Shown piece by piece: positions 1 to 8,747 of a stretch of 41,016 bases of DNA. Position 1 is the stretch's first letter, and the number at the start of each line of letters is the position of its first letter. A program made the position numbers and the translations under genes. Origin of the DNA: an uncultured Lachnospiraceae bacterium (GTDB taxonomy: Bacteria > Bacillota > Clostridia > Lachnospirales > Lachnospiraceae); assembly GCA_949740385.1 (NCBI GenBank), contig CATJJD010000209.1, forward strand, positions 1-41,016, given 5' to 3'. The notes below the pieces were generated by a model. The model worked only from the letters and a program-made list of their open reading frames with translations, did not search any database and had not been told where the DNA came from.

Positions 1-2
1 CG

Positions 3-41
3 TATTTTGATGAAAGTGTTTTGAAGCATGGAAGCCTGTGA
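3..41 (+). CDS. possible 3' end of an upstream gene (partial)
   Basis: One frame is open from the window edge to a TGA at 39-41 and would encode a tail of about twelve residues ending KHGSL. The only support is that a strong hairpin terminator follows at 87-129, which implies a plus-strand gene ending just before it. Too short to identify. Confidence 0.25.
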   Translation, partial: YFDESVLKHGSL

Positions 42-86
42 CAGATATGCAGTGGTCGCAGGACAGACGGAGTTCGGCGTGTTATG

Positions 87-129
87 GCATGAAAAAAGGA
101 ACAGCAGATTGTCGTTCCTTTTTTCATGC
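87..129. terminator. bidirectional hairpin terminator
   Basis: Perfect 16-bp inverted repeat with arms at 87-102 and 114-129 and an 11-nt loop. The arms carry A6 and T6 runs, so either strand gives a stem flanked by U residues. It probably ends transcription of the gene left of the window. Confidence 0.75.
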
Positions 130-222
130 TGTTCAGGAGGATACCGGGACGGCGTGAAATCCAGGGAACGGATCTGTTTTCCTACGCGTTTTTGTTCAGG
201 GGAATACCATCCGAGGCGGGGA

Positions 223-251
223 TTGTTTTCATCCTGTAAATGTGTTATAAT
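223..251 (+). promoter_or_regulatory. sigma-70-type promoter
   Basis: TTGTTT (223-228), 17-nt spacer and TATAAT (246-251), with an extended -10 TGT just before it. It lies about 50 bp upstream of the ATG at 303 and would drive the two-gene unit at 303-1495. Confidence 0.6.
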
Positions 252-302
252 CCAAAGTAATGACAGATTGCTGCCATTATCTGTGTGAAAGGAGGAGTTT
301 AT

Positions 303-809
303 ATGAAGAGCATGGACATAACACACAGTACAGGGAGAAGAAAGCGTAAGGACCATCTGATTGTGGTGCTGATGGCTGCTGCTGTGGCTATTGTGGTCGC
401 GTTTTTCGGCTGGATGTTACTGTTTCAGAGTGCCATTCGGGAGTACCGGAATCAGATACGGTTTCTGGACCCGAGCTGGATGTGTATTGCCGAATATCAG
501 GATTCGAAGGTAGTGCTCGACGGAGAGAATCATAAAAAGCTTTTGAATGTGCTGGAGCGCTGCAGCCGCAAGTTCGTGATGGGGGAGCCGGCGGTTATGG
601 ACACGGTGTCCTTCACATTCCGAAAGGACGGCGTTCAGTGGGATATGGAGATTTCCGAGACGGATCAGGACTGCCTTAAGCTGGATCTGACCGGAGAGAA
701 GGAATACCACTTTTACATTCCGGAGGAGAACTACTACGAGACGATTGTCGAGCTGTCAGGTCCGGAAGGGAAGGGAACACCGAACAAAGCGGTGGGAAAA
801 GCGAATTAG
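303..809 (+). CDS. hypothetical membrane-anchored protein
   Basis: 168 residues. The ATG at 303 is preferred over an in-frame GTG at 285 because GGAGG sits at 291-295. A basic stretch (about residues 11-17, GRRKRKDH) is followed by one hydrophobic segment (about 20-40), predicting an N-in, C-out single-pass protein with an extracytoplasmic domain of about 125 residues. The outer part contains no motif I recognise. The next gene, also a single-pass anchored protein, starts 23 bp downstream and the two probably form one transcription unit. Function unknown; it could be a small lipoprotein-like or envelope-associated factor, but nothing in the sequence decides this. Confidence 0.75.
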   Translation: MKSMDITHSTGRRKRKDHLIVVLMAAAVAIVVAFFGWMLLFQSAIREYRNQIRFLDPSWMCIAEYQDSKVVLDGENHKKLLNVLERCSRKFVMGEPAVMDTVSFTFRKDGVQWDMEISETDQDCLKLDLTGEKEYHFYIPEENYYETIVELSGPEGKGTPNKAVGKAN

Positions 810-832
810 ACGGTACAAAGAGGCGAAATACC

Positions 833-1495
833 ATGTTTGAACAGATGAGGGGGCTCACTCCAAAACAGAAGATAGCGTATTATATAGAATATTACGGGCT
901 GATTACCGTGGGAATAATCGCGGCGGTTATCGCCGTGGTGAGCTTTGCTGTGCAGCAGGTGCGGGCGAAGGAAGAGGTGGCCGGCGTTATGGTAATCAAC
1001 TCCCTGAGCACCATGAATGAGGAGAGCAGGGAGCAGGAGTACATGGACGGCCTGCTTGAGTCCCTGGGCATCGACACGGCTAAAAATACCATTATGATCA
1101 ACGACAATATATTTGTCGGGGAAAATGCGGACGTGCAGATGGCGGCGGCCGGTGTACAGATTATACAGGCGCTGATTATGAGCCGCACCGCGGACGTGGC
1201 CTTTGTGGACGAGAGCTACTGCGCTGCTCTGGTCAGCAGCGAGTGCTTCGGGGATCTGAGAGATTATCTGGACGCGGCGGTGCTGGAAAAGCACGCGGAC
1301 GACATTCTCTATTGCAGAGACTCGGAGACGGGGGAGGATATTGCCGCCGTGATAAAAATTCCGGCAGATTCCCCCTGGATGCAGGGGATGGGCTGGTATG
1401 CCGCAGACTGCTACGCGGGCATTATCGTCGCAACGGAAAACGGGGAGATCGCAGAGCACATGCTTCTTCGGGCCCTGGGCGAGGAAGAGTTCTGA
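833..1495 (+). CDS. hypothetical single-pass membrane protein
   Basis: 220 residues. A short amphipathic start (TPKQKIAYYIEYYG) leads into one transmembrane helix (about 20-42); the remaining 175 residues would be outside. This layout, a KIAYYIEYYG-like juxtamembrane stretch before a helix, is common in uncharacterised Firmicute proteins in my recollection. The outer domain has alternating hydrophobic strands but no catalytic motif. Start at ATG 833 follows a weak GAGG. It is probably co-transcribed with the preceding gene. No function can be assigned. Confidence 0.75.
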   Translation: MFEQMRGLTPKQKIAYYIEYYGLITVGIIAAVIAVVSFAVQQVRAKEEVAGVMVINSLSTMNEESREQEYMDGLLESLGIDTAKNTIMINDNIFVGENADVQMAAAGVQIIQALIMSRTADVAFVDESYCAALVSSECFGDLRDYLDAAVLEKHADDILYCRDSETGEDIAAVIKIPADSPWMQGMGWYAADCYAGIIVATENGEIAEHMLLRALGEEEF

Positions 1496-1516
1496 TATTT
1501 ATAGTAAGAAAAGGCC

Positions 1517-1541
1517 GGCTTACTCCGCCACGGCGTAAGCC
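1517..1541 (-). terminator. terminator of acpS, overlapping its stop codon
   Basis: On the minus strand GGCTTAC pairs with GTAAGCC and, after one mismatch, CCG with CGG around a 3-nt loop, followed by GGCCTTTTCTT. The stem includes the last codons of acpS. Confidence 0.5.
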
Positions 1542-1900
1542 AGCGCGTAGGCGTCCTCGCAGGAGAGAGAGATCAGTATGCGGCTGATCTCTTTTTTTTC
1601 CGCAAGTGTTCTGGCGCTTCCGTGCAGCACGACGCAGGGCTTTCCGCTGTTCTCGCTCAATATTTCGATCTCGGACAGGCGGCAGTCCTCCCCGTTGTCG
1701 TTTAACGCCTTGAATACGGCCTCCTTGCCGGCAAAGCGGGTGGCGTAGCAGTACAGCGGCACATCGCGGCTCTCGGCCTCCGCAATCTCACTTTTCGTGT
1801 AGGTGCGCCGGATAAAGCTGTCCGCAAGATAGTTCTCCTGGTCGAGAATCGGGCGCAGCTTGCGGATTTCCAGCAGATCGGTTCCAATCCCTTTTATCAT
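1520..1900 (-). CDS. acpS: holo-[acyl-carrier-protein] synthase
   Basis: 126 residues, the normal AcpS length. It transfers the 4'-phosphopantetheine arm of CoA to the serine of apo-ACP in the cytoplasm, which is needed for fatty-acid synthesis. The N-terminal GIGTDLLEI carries the Mg-binding Asp and the central RFAGKEAVFKAL carries the conserved Glu of the second motif; both are the family signature. The C-terminus (LSCEDAYALAYAVAE) matches the last beta strand. It is convergent with the hypothetical membrane gene and next to a LysR gene, with no visible functional link to either. A core housekeeping gene, so this end of the window is probably stable chromosome. Confidence 0.95.
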   Translation of the reverse strand: MIKGIGTDLLEIRKLRPILDQENYLADSFIRRTYTKSEIAEAESRDVPLYCYATRFAGKEAVFKALNDNGEDCRLSEIEILSENSGKPCVVLHGSARTLAEKKEISRILISLSCEDAYALAYAVAE

Positions 1901-1966
1901 ATGTCGTTTCCTCCTTTTAATCAGCAGATATTTTAATCGGTAAATAAAAAACAGGCGGTTATTGCT

Positions 1967-2878
1967 TTACCGGACCGGATGGGAAAAGTGTTCCTGCAGC
2001 AGCGTGGTGAACAGCTTTAGCGGAATGCCTGCGGTGTGCTTTTTCCAGACGGCCACAAGAAAGGAGTCGTCCGGCTGCATATCCAGCGGAAAAATGCGGC
2101 AGCTGCTGTCGTTTTCGAACAGCTTGGAGTTGCAGACGGCAATGCCCAGTCCGTTTTTGACCGCAAGCTCCAGTGAGGAGACGTTGGGCACATGGCGGGC
2201 GTTTTTCATGCGGAAGCCGCTGCGGCGGCAGAGCTCTTGGGTGTGGTTGATGCCCCCCAGGGAATCATTCGGGGAGATCAGTATGAAGGTCTCTTCGTTC
2301 AGGTCCCGGAAACGGATGTGCTCCCGCTCGCACAGGGGGTTGGAGGTCGGGATGATGATGCTTAACGGAATGTCCTTGAGCCGCAGCCACTGTACGTCCG
2401 AGAGCCCGTCCAGCTCGAAGTAGGGAGTCATGATGACGTCGAATTTGTCGCTCATCAGCCCGTCCCGCAGTGTGCGGAAGGAATGGCTCTCGATGTTGAT
2501 GTCGATCTGCGGGTAGTTTTTGATGTAACGGCGCACCGTAAAGGGCAGGACGTCGCTGTAGTCGAATGTGTCGGAGCAGCCGACGGAGAGGATGCCGGAA
2601 GTCTGGCTGCTGATGGCCCGGGCGGCAAACAGCGAATCCTCCATGCGCTTGCTGAGCTCGTTCCAGTCCCGGTAGAGAGAGGCTCCCGCCGGCGTCAGCG
2701 CCACATGTCTGCGGTCGCGGACGAACAGGGAGAAGCCCAGCTCCTTTTCCAGCGCGCCGATCTGCTTGCTTAAGGCGGGCTGGGAGATATAGAGAAGCCG
2801 TGAGGCGTCGGTGAAGCTTAAAACCTCCGCCACTGTCAGAAAGTAGTCGATTTGCTGGAAACTGATTTTGTTCTGCAT
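1967..2878 (-). CDS. LysR-family transcriptional regulator
   Basis: 303 residues. The ATG at 2878 follows AGGGGGA at a good distance; an earlier in-frame ATG at 2908 has no ribosome site. Residues 1-65 form the LysR winged helix-turn-helix (FLTVAEVLSFTDASRLL, then ISQPALSKQIGALEKELG). The rest is the two-lobed periplasmic-binding-protein-like effector domain (ILSVGCSDTFDYSDVLPF onwards). It is divergent from the FAD reductase/CoA transferase operon, and a T-N11-A dyad with an ATAAC/GTTAT core lies between them at the classical LysR position. It most likely activates that operon in response to a substrate of the pathway and represses itself; the inducer cannot be read from sequence. Confidence 0.92.
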   Translation of the reverse strand: MQNKISFQQIDYFLTVAEVLSFTDASRLLYISQPALSKQIGALEKELGFSLFVRDRRHVALTPAGASLYRDWNELSKRMEDSLFAARAISSQTSGILSVGCSDTFDYSDVLPFTVRRYIKNYPQIDINIESHSFRTLRDGLMSDKFDVIMTPYFELDGLSDVQWLRLKDIPLSIIIPTSNPLCEREHIRFRDLNEETFILISPNDSLGGINHTQELCRRSGFRMKNARHVPNVSSLELAVKNGLGIAVCNSKLFENDSSCRIFPLDMQPDDSFLVAVWKKHTAGIPLKLFTTLLQEHFSHPVR

Positions 2879-2991
2879 AGATTTCCCCCTGTGCTGTCTG
2901 CTGCGCATATGATATCATGTCGTCAATCTCCGACGGACGGCGTATTTGCGCACTGCTTTGTGCTTATTATACCACACATTTTTATTTTTTA

Positions 2992-3006
2992 ATAACTTTT
3001 TGTTAT
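2992..3006. promoter_or_regulatory. LysR-type operator
   Basis: Perfect dyad ATAAC-N5-GTTAT. It is centred about 65 bp upstream of the likely start site of the operon at 3122, which is the usual recognition-site position for LysR activators, and it overlaps the likely -35 region of the lysR gene itself (minus-strand -10 TATAAT at 2967-2972). Confidence 0.55.
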
Positions 3007-3027
3007 AAGTTGTTTCATTTTTATCTA

Positions 3028-3057
3028 TTGGACAGGAAAGTGCGGTCAAAGTATAAT
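3028..3057 (+). promoter_or_regulatory. promoter of the FAD reductase operon
   Basis: TTGGAC (3028-3033), 18-nt spacer, TATAAT (3052-3057), 65 bp before the ATG at 3122. The LysR dyad is just upstream. Confidence 0.65.
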
Positions 3058-3121
3058 AAAATCAGCCTGAAAAAGTGCTTTATTCGGTAACAATAACCAA
3101 ATAATATGGAGGGAATTTAAC

Positions 3122-4567
3122 ATGAAAACATTTGAGACAGATGTAGTTGTTGTCGGCGCAGGACCTTCCGGACTTGCGGCATCCGTGCAGGCGGCGGAGG
3201 AGGGGGCGAGCGTTATCGTTCTGAACAAGGCCGACGTTGTGGGCGGCGCGGCAAACATGGGTATGGGACCGCTCGGTATCGGCACAAGACAGCAGCAGGC
3301 GCAGATGATTGACATTTCCGTGGAGAAGGCGTTTAAGATGTTTATGGACTATACCCACTGGAGAGTTGACGCGAATCTCGTCAAGAAATATTTCGAGAAT
3401 TCCAAGGATACCATCGAGTGGCTCGAGGACATGGGCGTGGAGTTTGCGGGGGCGTACCCGTATTTCCCGAAGTCCGAGGCAACCTGGCATATCGTTGCGG
3501 TAAACGGCGGCATCGGAAGAAACGGCGGCGCTATCATGAACAAAGCCATGATGGAGAAGGGCCAGGAGCTGGGCGTGGAATACCACAACGGCGTGACGGT
3601 TGAGTCCATTGTTATGAAGGACGGCAAGGTGGCGGGCGTTAAGGCGAAGGACTCCGAGGGGGAGGAGATCGAGGTGACCTGCAGGGCCGTGATCGTCGGC
3701 ACAGGCGGAGCCGGAGACAACCCGCAGGTGATCAAGGAGCGCATGGGCTACACCTGGGGCGAGGATATGTTTAACTTTGCGATTCCGGGCCTTAAGGGAG
3801 ACGGTATCCGCATGGTTATGGAAGCCGGCGGCGCCACAACCGAGATGAACATTGAGATGATCTACATACTGCCGAACTCCGACATGGGTCCGGACTGTAT
3901 CCCGGCTACGTTTATGCAGCCGAACCTTATGGTGAATAAGCAGGGGCGCCGCTTTATCAACGAGGAGGAGATGCAGAACACTACCTTTACCGGCAATGCC
4001 ATCACCATTCAGCCGGGCAGAATCGGATACTCCATCCTGGATTCCTCCATTGTGAAGGGATACAAGAAGCGCGGTCTGGACGTTACGAACTTCGTTCATC
4101 ACCCGGAGAATATCGACGACTTCGAGCAGTGCGTGGATGATTCCATCGCTGCAAACAATCCGGACGTATATAAGGCGGACACGCTGGAGGAGCTGGCTGA
4201 GAAGCTGGGCATCGACCCGGAGACCTTTGTGGATACCGTTGAGGAGTACAATGACATGTGCGATTCCTACGACGAGCAGTTCTTCAAGGACCGCCGCTTT
4301 ATGAAGCCGATCCGCAAGGCTCCGTTCTACGCGGGAGCGTTCCGCCCGTCAGGATACGGCACGCTGGGCGGCATCAAGATCAACGACAATGCGGAGGTAC
4401 TCAACGACAAGTGGGAGAAGGTTCCGGGACTGTTCGCCTGCGGTACCGACACCTGCACCATTTACGGGGACAGCTACATGTTCCTGCTTCCGGGAAATAC
4501 CATGGGCTACTGCCTGAACACGGGACGTTTTGCTGGAGAGGGCGCTGCCGCTTACTGTGAGGAGTAA
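3122..4567 (+). CDS. soluble FAD-dependent oxidoreductase, fumarate-reductase flavoprotein family
   Basis: 481 residues; ribosome site GGAGGG before ATG 3122. The N-terminus is an FAD-binding Rossmann fold (VVGAGPSGLAA at about 11-21, then a glutamate/asparagine-type end of strand 2). The centre has the FAD_binding_2 features GRRFINEEE and a capping domain, and the C-terminus has the second FAD contact (TLGGIKIND, then LFACGTDTC and GRFAGEGAA). There is no signal peptide, heme motif or covalent-FMN domain, unlike respiratory flavocytochrome-type reductases, so it should act in the cytoplasm. Family members reduce activated C=C bonds or oxidise the reverse. The following two Fe-S proteins are probable electron carriers. 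Substrate unknown; an enoate or a polyphenol-derived intermediate is plausible given the window. Confidence 0.88.
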   Translation: MKTFETDVVVVGAGPSGLAASVQAAEEGASVIVLNKADVVGGAANMGMGPLGIGTRQQQAQMIDISVEKAFKMFMDYTHWRVDANLVKKYFENSKDTIEWLEDMGVEFAGAYPYFPKSEATWHIVAVNGGIGRNGGAIMNKAMMEKGQELGVEYHNGVTVESIVMKDGKVAGVKAKDSEGEEIEVTCRAVIVGTGGAGDNPQVIKERMGYTWGEDMFNFAIPGLKGDGIRMVMEAGGATTEMNIEMIYILPNSDMGPDCIPATFMQPNLMVNKQGRRFINEEEMQNTTFTGNAITIQPGRIGYSILDSSIVKGYKKRGLDVTNFVHHPENIDDFEQCVDDSIAANNPDVYKADTLEELAEKLGIDPETFVDTVEEYNDMCDSYDEQFFKDRRFMKPIRKAPFYAGAFRPSGYGTLGGIKINDNAEVLNDKWEKVPGLFACGTDTCTIYGDSYMFLLPGNTMGYCLNTGRFAGEGAAAYCEE

Positions 4568-4595
4568 GGCGCGCACAAAAAAGTAAAGATTGTTT

Positions 4596-4619
4596 CCGGA
4601 AAGCGGGAGCGCTTTTCGG
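4596..4619. other. intercistronic stem-loop
   Basis: Ten-base-pair stem (arms 4596-4605 and 4610-4619, one G-U pair) with a 4-nt loop in the 227-bp gap between the first two genes of the operon. There is no U-tract, so an mRNA-stability or partial-termination element is likelier than a full terminator. The gap is otherwise empty. Confidence 0.4.
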
Positions 4620-4794
4620 GAATGTATGGGCGGGCAGCTCATCCGCGGGGTGGGTTGCCTTTCTGCCGTTATGGGACCAAATCCGCCGACGACAAAAAAT
4701 TACACAGATCAGGACAATTTTGATGTATCGTCGCGCAGCCATAACGTGTAAATTGAAATACAGGAGATACAAAATAAAGGAAAAGGAGATTGAC

Positions 4795-6915
4795 ATGGCT
4801 CAGGTAAAACTCATAATTGACGGACGCCAGATCGTGGCAGATGAGTCCAAAACCGTGCTTGAGGCGGCTCTTGACAACGGAATTTACATTCCGCATCTGT
4901 GTCATCACGAGAATCTGTATCCGAACGGCGGCTGCCGTCTGTGCGTGGTAAAGCAGGAGGGTGTGGACTCTGTGATTACTTCCTGCTCCACAAAGGTGCA
5001 GGAGGGAATGGTGATAAACACAAAGGATGAGACGGCGGACAGGATCCGCAAGCTCTCCTGTGATTTTATGTTTAAGACACATCCGAGCGAGTGCACGGGC
5101 TGCCCGAAGTACGGCAAGTGCCAGCTGGCTTCTATCTCACAGTACGTGGGGGACACCGGCCGCGATCTGCGGGAGCAGAAGATCCGCGTGCCGGCCGATG
5201 AGACAAACCCGATTATGCTTCATGAAATGTACCGCTGTATTCTCTGCGGCCGCTGTGTGCGCGCCTGTAACGAGATGCGCGGCGTAGGGGCGCTGACCTT
5301 TAAAAAGGTGGACGGAAGAATGCAGGTTGTCATTAACGGAGACAGCCTTGAGGCGGCGGGCTGCCGTTTCTGCGGCGCATGCGTGGAGGTGTGCCCGACC
5401 GGGTCCATCCGTGACAAGGTGGGCGTCTTTAAGGAGGGCGTTTCCAGAGAGAAGGCTCTGGTTCCGTGCGTGGAAGGCTGTCCGGCAAACATCAATGTGC
5501 CGAAATACATCCGCTATATTAAGGAGGGGAATTTCCCGGCGGCGGCTGCGACGGTGCGGGAGAAGGCGCCGCTTCCGGAGGTTCTCGGCTACATATGCGT
5601 ACACAGCTGTGAGCTGCAGTGCAAGAGAAATCATTTAAACGGACCGCTGTCCATCCGCAACCTGAAGCGTTTTGCTGCGAGCCAGGATGACGGAAGCTGG
5701 AAGGCTCTGTCGTTTATGAAGGAGGACACCGGAAAGAAGGTGGCGGTAATCGGCTCCGGCCCTGCGGGACTTACCGCGGCGTACTATCTGAGAAAGCTCG
5801 GCCATGCGGTGACAATCTTTGAGAAGCTGCCGCAGGCGGGCGGGCAGATGCGCTACGGAATTCCGTCCTACCGGCTTCCGAGGGAGGTTCTGGACCGGGA
5901 GATCGCAGAGATCACGGGAATCGGCATTGAGCTTAAGTGCGGCGAGGACGTGAAGTCGGCGACGGAGCTTAAAGGACAGGGCTTTGACGCGGTATTCGCT
6001 GCCGTCGGAACTCATGCGGGCAACCGGCTTCCGCTTGCCGGAAACGATCTGCCGAATGTGTATTTAAACGCTGATTTCCTGCGGGCCATAAATCTCGGCG
6101 AGCCGATGCCGGTGGGCGAGAAGGTTGTTGTGCTGGGCGGCGGAAACGTGGCCATCGACTGTGCGGAGAGCGCGGTGCGCCTCGGCGCAAAGGAGGTGCG
6201 CATGGCCTGCCTTGAGGCTGCGGATAAGATGACGGCCTCCGACGAGGAGGTGGCCTGGGCGAAGGAGGACGGAATTCAGGTGTACAATTCCAGAACCTTC
6301 AACGAGATTACGAGTGAGGACGGCAGAGTGACGGGACTTTCAGTCACGGGCGTTAAGAATTTCTATTTTGAGAACGGAAGGGCAGTGATCGAGAAGGAGG
6401 AGAACTCCGACGAGATTCTTCCGGCGGACACGATTATCTTTGCGGTGGGCCAGCATCCGGATGTGACGGAGGACTTCGGCCTTGCGCTGGAGAGAGGCCG
6501 GATTGCGGCGGATCAGAAAACCTGGGCAACCGAAGAGGAGGGCATTTTTGCGGCGGGAGACTGTGTGACCGGCACAAGATCCGTGATTGAGGCAATCGCA
6601 GCCGCGCGGACGGCGGCGTCTGCGATCGACCGTTATCTGGGCGGAGACGGTAAGATCGACGAGGAGCTTTCGCCGGCGCAGCAGGCGAATCCGTGCATCG
6701 GCAGAGCGACCGACAGAGAGCGGGCCGACAGAGTGGAGCCTGCGGTTACAAAAGCGGCGGAGCGCGTTTCAAACTTTGAACCGATGGACCATGGCTTCTC
6801 CTGCGAGGCGGCCGGCTGTGAGGCGGACCGCTGCCTGCAGTGTGACCTTAGATTGCAGATTGCTCCGCAGAAGTTCTGGAGCGATTATGTGTCAGAGGAA
6901 GGAGGGACGAACTGA
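4795..6915 (+). CDS. NuoG-like Fe-S / GltD-like NAD(P)-FAD fusion oxidoreductase
   Basis: 706 residues; ATG 4795 follows AAGGAG. Order of domains: a plant-type [2Fe-2S] ferredoxin (Cys36, 47, 50, 64); the NuoG His-Cys3 cluster motif (His96, Cys100, 103, 109); two [4Fe-4S] ferredoxin motifs (Cys148-158 and Cys190-200); then from about residue 220 a glutamate-synthase-small-subunit/NfnB module with an Fe-S-binding helical part, an FAD fold (GSGPAGL at 320-326) and an NAD(P) fold (VVLGGGNVAIDCAE, about 445-458). This architecture is known in clostridial electron-transfer complexes, including Sporomusa-type Nfn (StnC-like). It probably takes electrons from NAD(P)H and hands them through the Fe-S chain to its neighbours. 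It overlaps the next gene by one base (TGATG). Whether it bifurcates electrons cannot be decided. Confidence 0.9.
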   Translation: MAQVKLIIDGRQIVADESKTVLEAALDNGIYIPHLCHHENLYPNGGCRLCVVKQEGVDSVITSCSTKVQEGMVINTKDETADRIRKLSCDFMFKTHPSECTGCPKYGKCQLASISQYVGDTGRDLREQKIRVPADETNPIMLHEMYRCILCGRCVRACNEMRGVGALTFKKVDGRMQVVINGDSLEAAGCRFCGACVEVCPTGSIRDKVGVFKEGVSREKALVPCVEGCPANINVPKYIRYIKEGNFPAAAATVREKAPLPEVLGYICVHSCELQCKRNHLNGPLSIRNLKRFAASQDDGSWKALSFMKEDTGKKVAVIGSGPAGLTAAYYLRKLGHAVTIFEKLPQAGGQMRYGIPSYRLPREVLDREIAEITGIGIELKCGEDVKSATELKGQGFDAVFAAVGTHAGNRLPLAGNDLPNVYLNADFLRAINLGEPMPVGEKVVVLGGGNVAIDCAESAVRLGAKEVRMACLEAADKMTASDEEVAWAKEDGIQVYNSRTFNEITSEDGRVTGLSVTGVKNFYFENGRAVIEKEENSDEILPADTIIFAVGQHPDVTEDFGLALERGRIAADQKTWATEEEGIFAAGDCVTGTRSVIEAIAAARTAASAIDRYLGGDGKIDEELSPAQQANPCIGRATDRERADRVEPAVTKAAERVSNFEPMDHGFSCEAAGCEADRCLQCDLRLQIAPQKFWSDYVSEEGGTN

Positions 6916-8021
6916 TGAAAAATTTATTAGTATGCAGCTGCAACGCCGACGACCGCTTTTCGCCGATTTCGATGTATGTCATGAGAAATAAGCTGGCGGA
7001 TGTGATGGCGGGAGTCGAGAAGATGGCGGCTCATTCCGATGCGGACATTCTCTACCTGCTTCCGGAGGGGGAGACGGTGGAAGGACTTACCGGGGAGGTA
7101 CGGCACGGCGCGGTGAGCCCGACGCTTGGCAACGCTTACGCGGTGGCGCAGGTTCTCTCCAAAAACCTGCCGCGGCCGATGATTCAGGATGATTTCGTGG
7201 CTGTATCTGAAGATAAAGCGGTGTCCGTAATTACGCCGGAGGTGGCGTACATGACGGTGACAGGTTTTCAGACAAAGTTTGTGGCGGTAAATAAAGGCGG
7301 TGCGACGGAAATCCGCGAGGTGGCAGTCGGCACGAAGATGAGCGAGGTTGTGGACGCCTCCGGCGCGAAGGCCGTGCTTCTGGGCGGACAGAGGGGCATC
7401 TTTGTGAAGCCTTCGGAGCTGGGCGGCTACGAGGTGAAAAACGACGATTACAGCAGCTCCGTCACGGTATACAGCAGCGATGTCTGCATGGTGGACACCG
7501 TCAGGAATCTGATGAAGGCGGACTATGAGGACTCCTGCGGCAAGTGCGTGCTTTGCAGAGAGGGAACGTCGCAGTTTCGGCAGATAACGGAGGAGATGAC
7601 GACCGGAAAGGCAAAGCCGGGGGATGTGGATCTGATTAAGGACGTGGCGGAGCTGATCGGTATCGGCGCGTACTGCCCATTCGGACGGAGTATGCCAAAA
7701 GCGCTTGTCTCTGCTCTGGAGCTGTTTTCGGAGGAGTTTGAGGCGCATATCCGAAAGAAATCCTGCCCTGCCGGAGTCTGCTACAAGGCCGAGGCGGTTT
7801 ACATTATTCTGCCGGACAAATGCAGCGGCTGCGGCGACTGTGTGGACGAGTGTCCGGAGGACGCCATCAACGGCAAGGCGAAGTTCATTCACATGATCGA
7901 CCAGGATATGTGTGAAAACTGCGGCAAATGCGTGGCTGCCTGCGACGAGGAGGCGATCGTTGCCTGGGAGGGCAAGCTGCCGAAGCTGCCGAAGAAGCTC
8001 ACGAAGGCAGGCAAATTTTAA
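6915..8021 (+). CDS. NuoF-like Fe-S protein lacking the FMN/NADH domain, with two C-terminal ferredoxin clusters
   Basis: 368 residues. From about residue 105 it follows the NuoF/HydB plan: an SLBB-type beta-grasp domain, then the N3 cluster motif (Cys208, 211, 214 and Cys254, with SCGKCVLCREGT), then two [4Fe-4S] ferredoxin motifs (Cys303-313 and Cys333-343). The usual NuoF part with glycine-rich FMN and NADH sites, about 200 residues with a GRGGAGFPTG-like motif, is absent; only about 100 unassigned N-terminal residues remain. The protein can therefore relay electrons but probably cannot oxidise NADH itself. The preceding gene supplies an NAD(P)/FAD module, suggesting a work-sharing complex feeding the FAD reductase. 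Confidence 0.88.
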   Translation: MKNLLVCSCNADDRFSPISMYVMRNKLADVMAGVEKMAAHSDADILYLLPEGETVEGLTGEVRHGAVSPTLGNAYAVAQVLSKNLPRPMIQDDFVAVSEDKAVSVITPEVAYMTVTGFQTKFVAVNKGGATEIREVAVGTKMSEVVDASGAKAVLLGGQRGIFVKPSELGGYEVKNDDYSSSVTVYSSDVCMVDTVRNLMKADYEDSCGKCVLCREGTSQFRQITEEMTTGKAKPGDVDLIKDVAELIGIGAYCPFGRSMPKALVSALELFSEEFEAHIRKKSCPAGVCYKAEAVYIILPDKCSGCGDCVDECPEDAINGKAKFIHMIDQDMCENCGKCVAACDEEAIVAWEGKLPKLPKKLTKAGKF

Positions 8022-8083
8022 TTGTGTAATTCCCGCGATTGTGGTACATTATTTATAAAAGAAAAATTTTACAGGAGGTTTCT

Positions 8084-8746
8084 ATGGCTAAGACAAAAGT
8101 AATTACCGCAGAGGAAGCGGGAAAACTCGTGAAGGACGGCATGACTGTCATGATCGGCGGTTTTATGACCAACGGCACAGCGGAGAGCGTTGTTAAGGGC
8201 GTTGCGGCAGCGGGCGCGAAGAATCTCACCGTCATCTGCAACGACGCGGGATTTCCGGATGTGGGATGCGGCAGACTGCTGCACAACGGGCAGATTAAGA
8301 AGCTGATCGCTTCCCATGTGGGCCTGAATAAGGAATGCGGCGAGAAATACAACGCGGGCGAGCTTGAGCTGGTGCTTACGCCGCAGGGAACGCTGGCAGA
8401 GCAGGTGCGCTGCGGCGGAAACGGACTGGGCGGTTTCCTTACGCCGACCGGACTGGGAACGACGGTTGCGGAGGGCAAGGATATACTTACCGTGGACGGA
8501 AAGCAGTATGTTGTGGAGAAGCCGCTCCACGCGGACGTTGCGATTATTCAGGGCTTCGTCGCCGACGAGACCGGAAATATCCGCTACAAGGGTTCCACCC
8601 GCAACTTTAATCCGATGATGGCTTCTGCGGCGGACACGGTGATCGCAGAGGTTGAGAAGATTGTTCCGGCGGGGGAGATCGGACCGGATTACGTGGAGAC
8701 GCCGCATATTTATGTGGATTACTTAGTATTAAAGGAGGAAGCATAA
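8084..8746 (+). CDS. atoD: 3-oxoacid/acetoacetate-type CoA transferase, alpha subunit
   Basis: 220 residues, the AtoD/ScoA length; ATG 8084 follows AGGAGG. The N-terminus has the CoA-transferase family I pattern ([18 protein letters not shown]), and [20 protein letters not shown] matches the conserved C-terminal part. With the next gene it forms a heterotetramer that moves CoA between acyl-CoA and a free acid such as acetoacetate, butyrate or acetate. One base separates it from the beta subunit. In this window acetoacetate would come from the phloroglucinol operon at 33-38 kb, which gives a plausible role, but the operon placement behind the FAD reductase could equally mean activation of that enzyme's acid substrate. 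Symbol by family resemblance. Confidence 0.9.
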   Translation: MAKTKVITAEEAGKLVKDGMTVMIGGFMTNGTAESVVKGVAAAGAKNLTVICNDAGFPDVGCGRLLHNGQIKKLIASHVGLNKECGEKYNAGELELVLTPQGTLAEQVRCGGNGLGGFLTPTGLGTTVAEGKDILTVDGKQYVVEKPLHADVAIIQGFVADETGNIRYKGSTRNFNPMMASAADTVIAEVEKIVPAGEIGPDYVETPHIYVDYLVLKEEA

Positions 8747-8747
8747 G

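Noticed and set aside
28-288. 86-residue plus-strand frame at the left end
   Set aside because: It runs straight through a perfect terminator hairpin and the promoter of the next gene; its composition is not protein-like.
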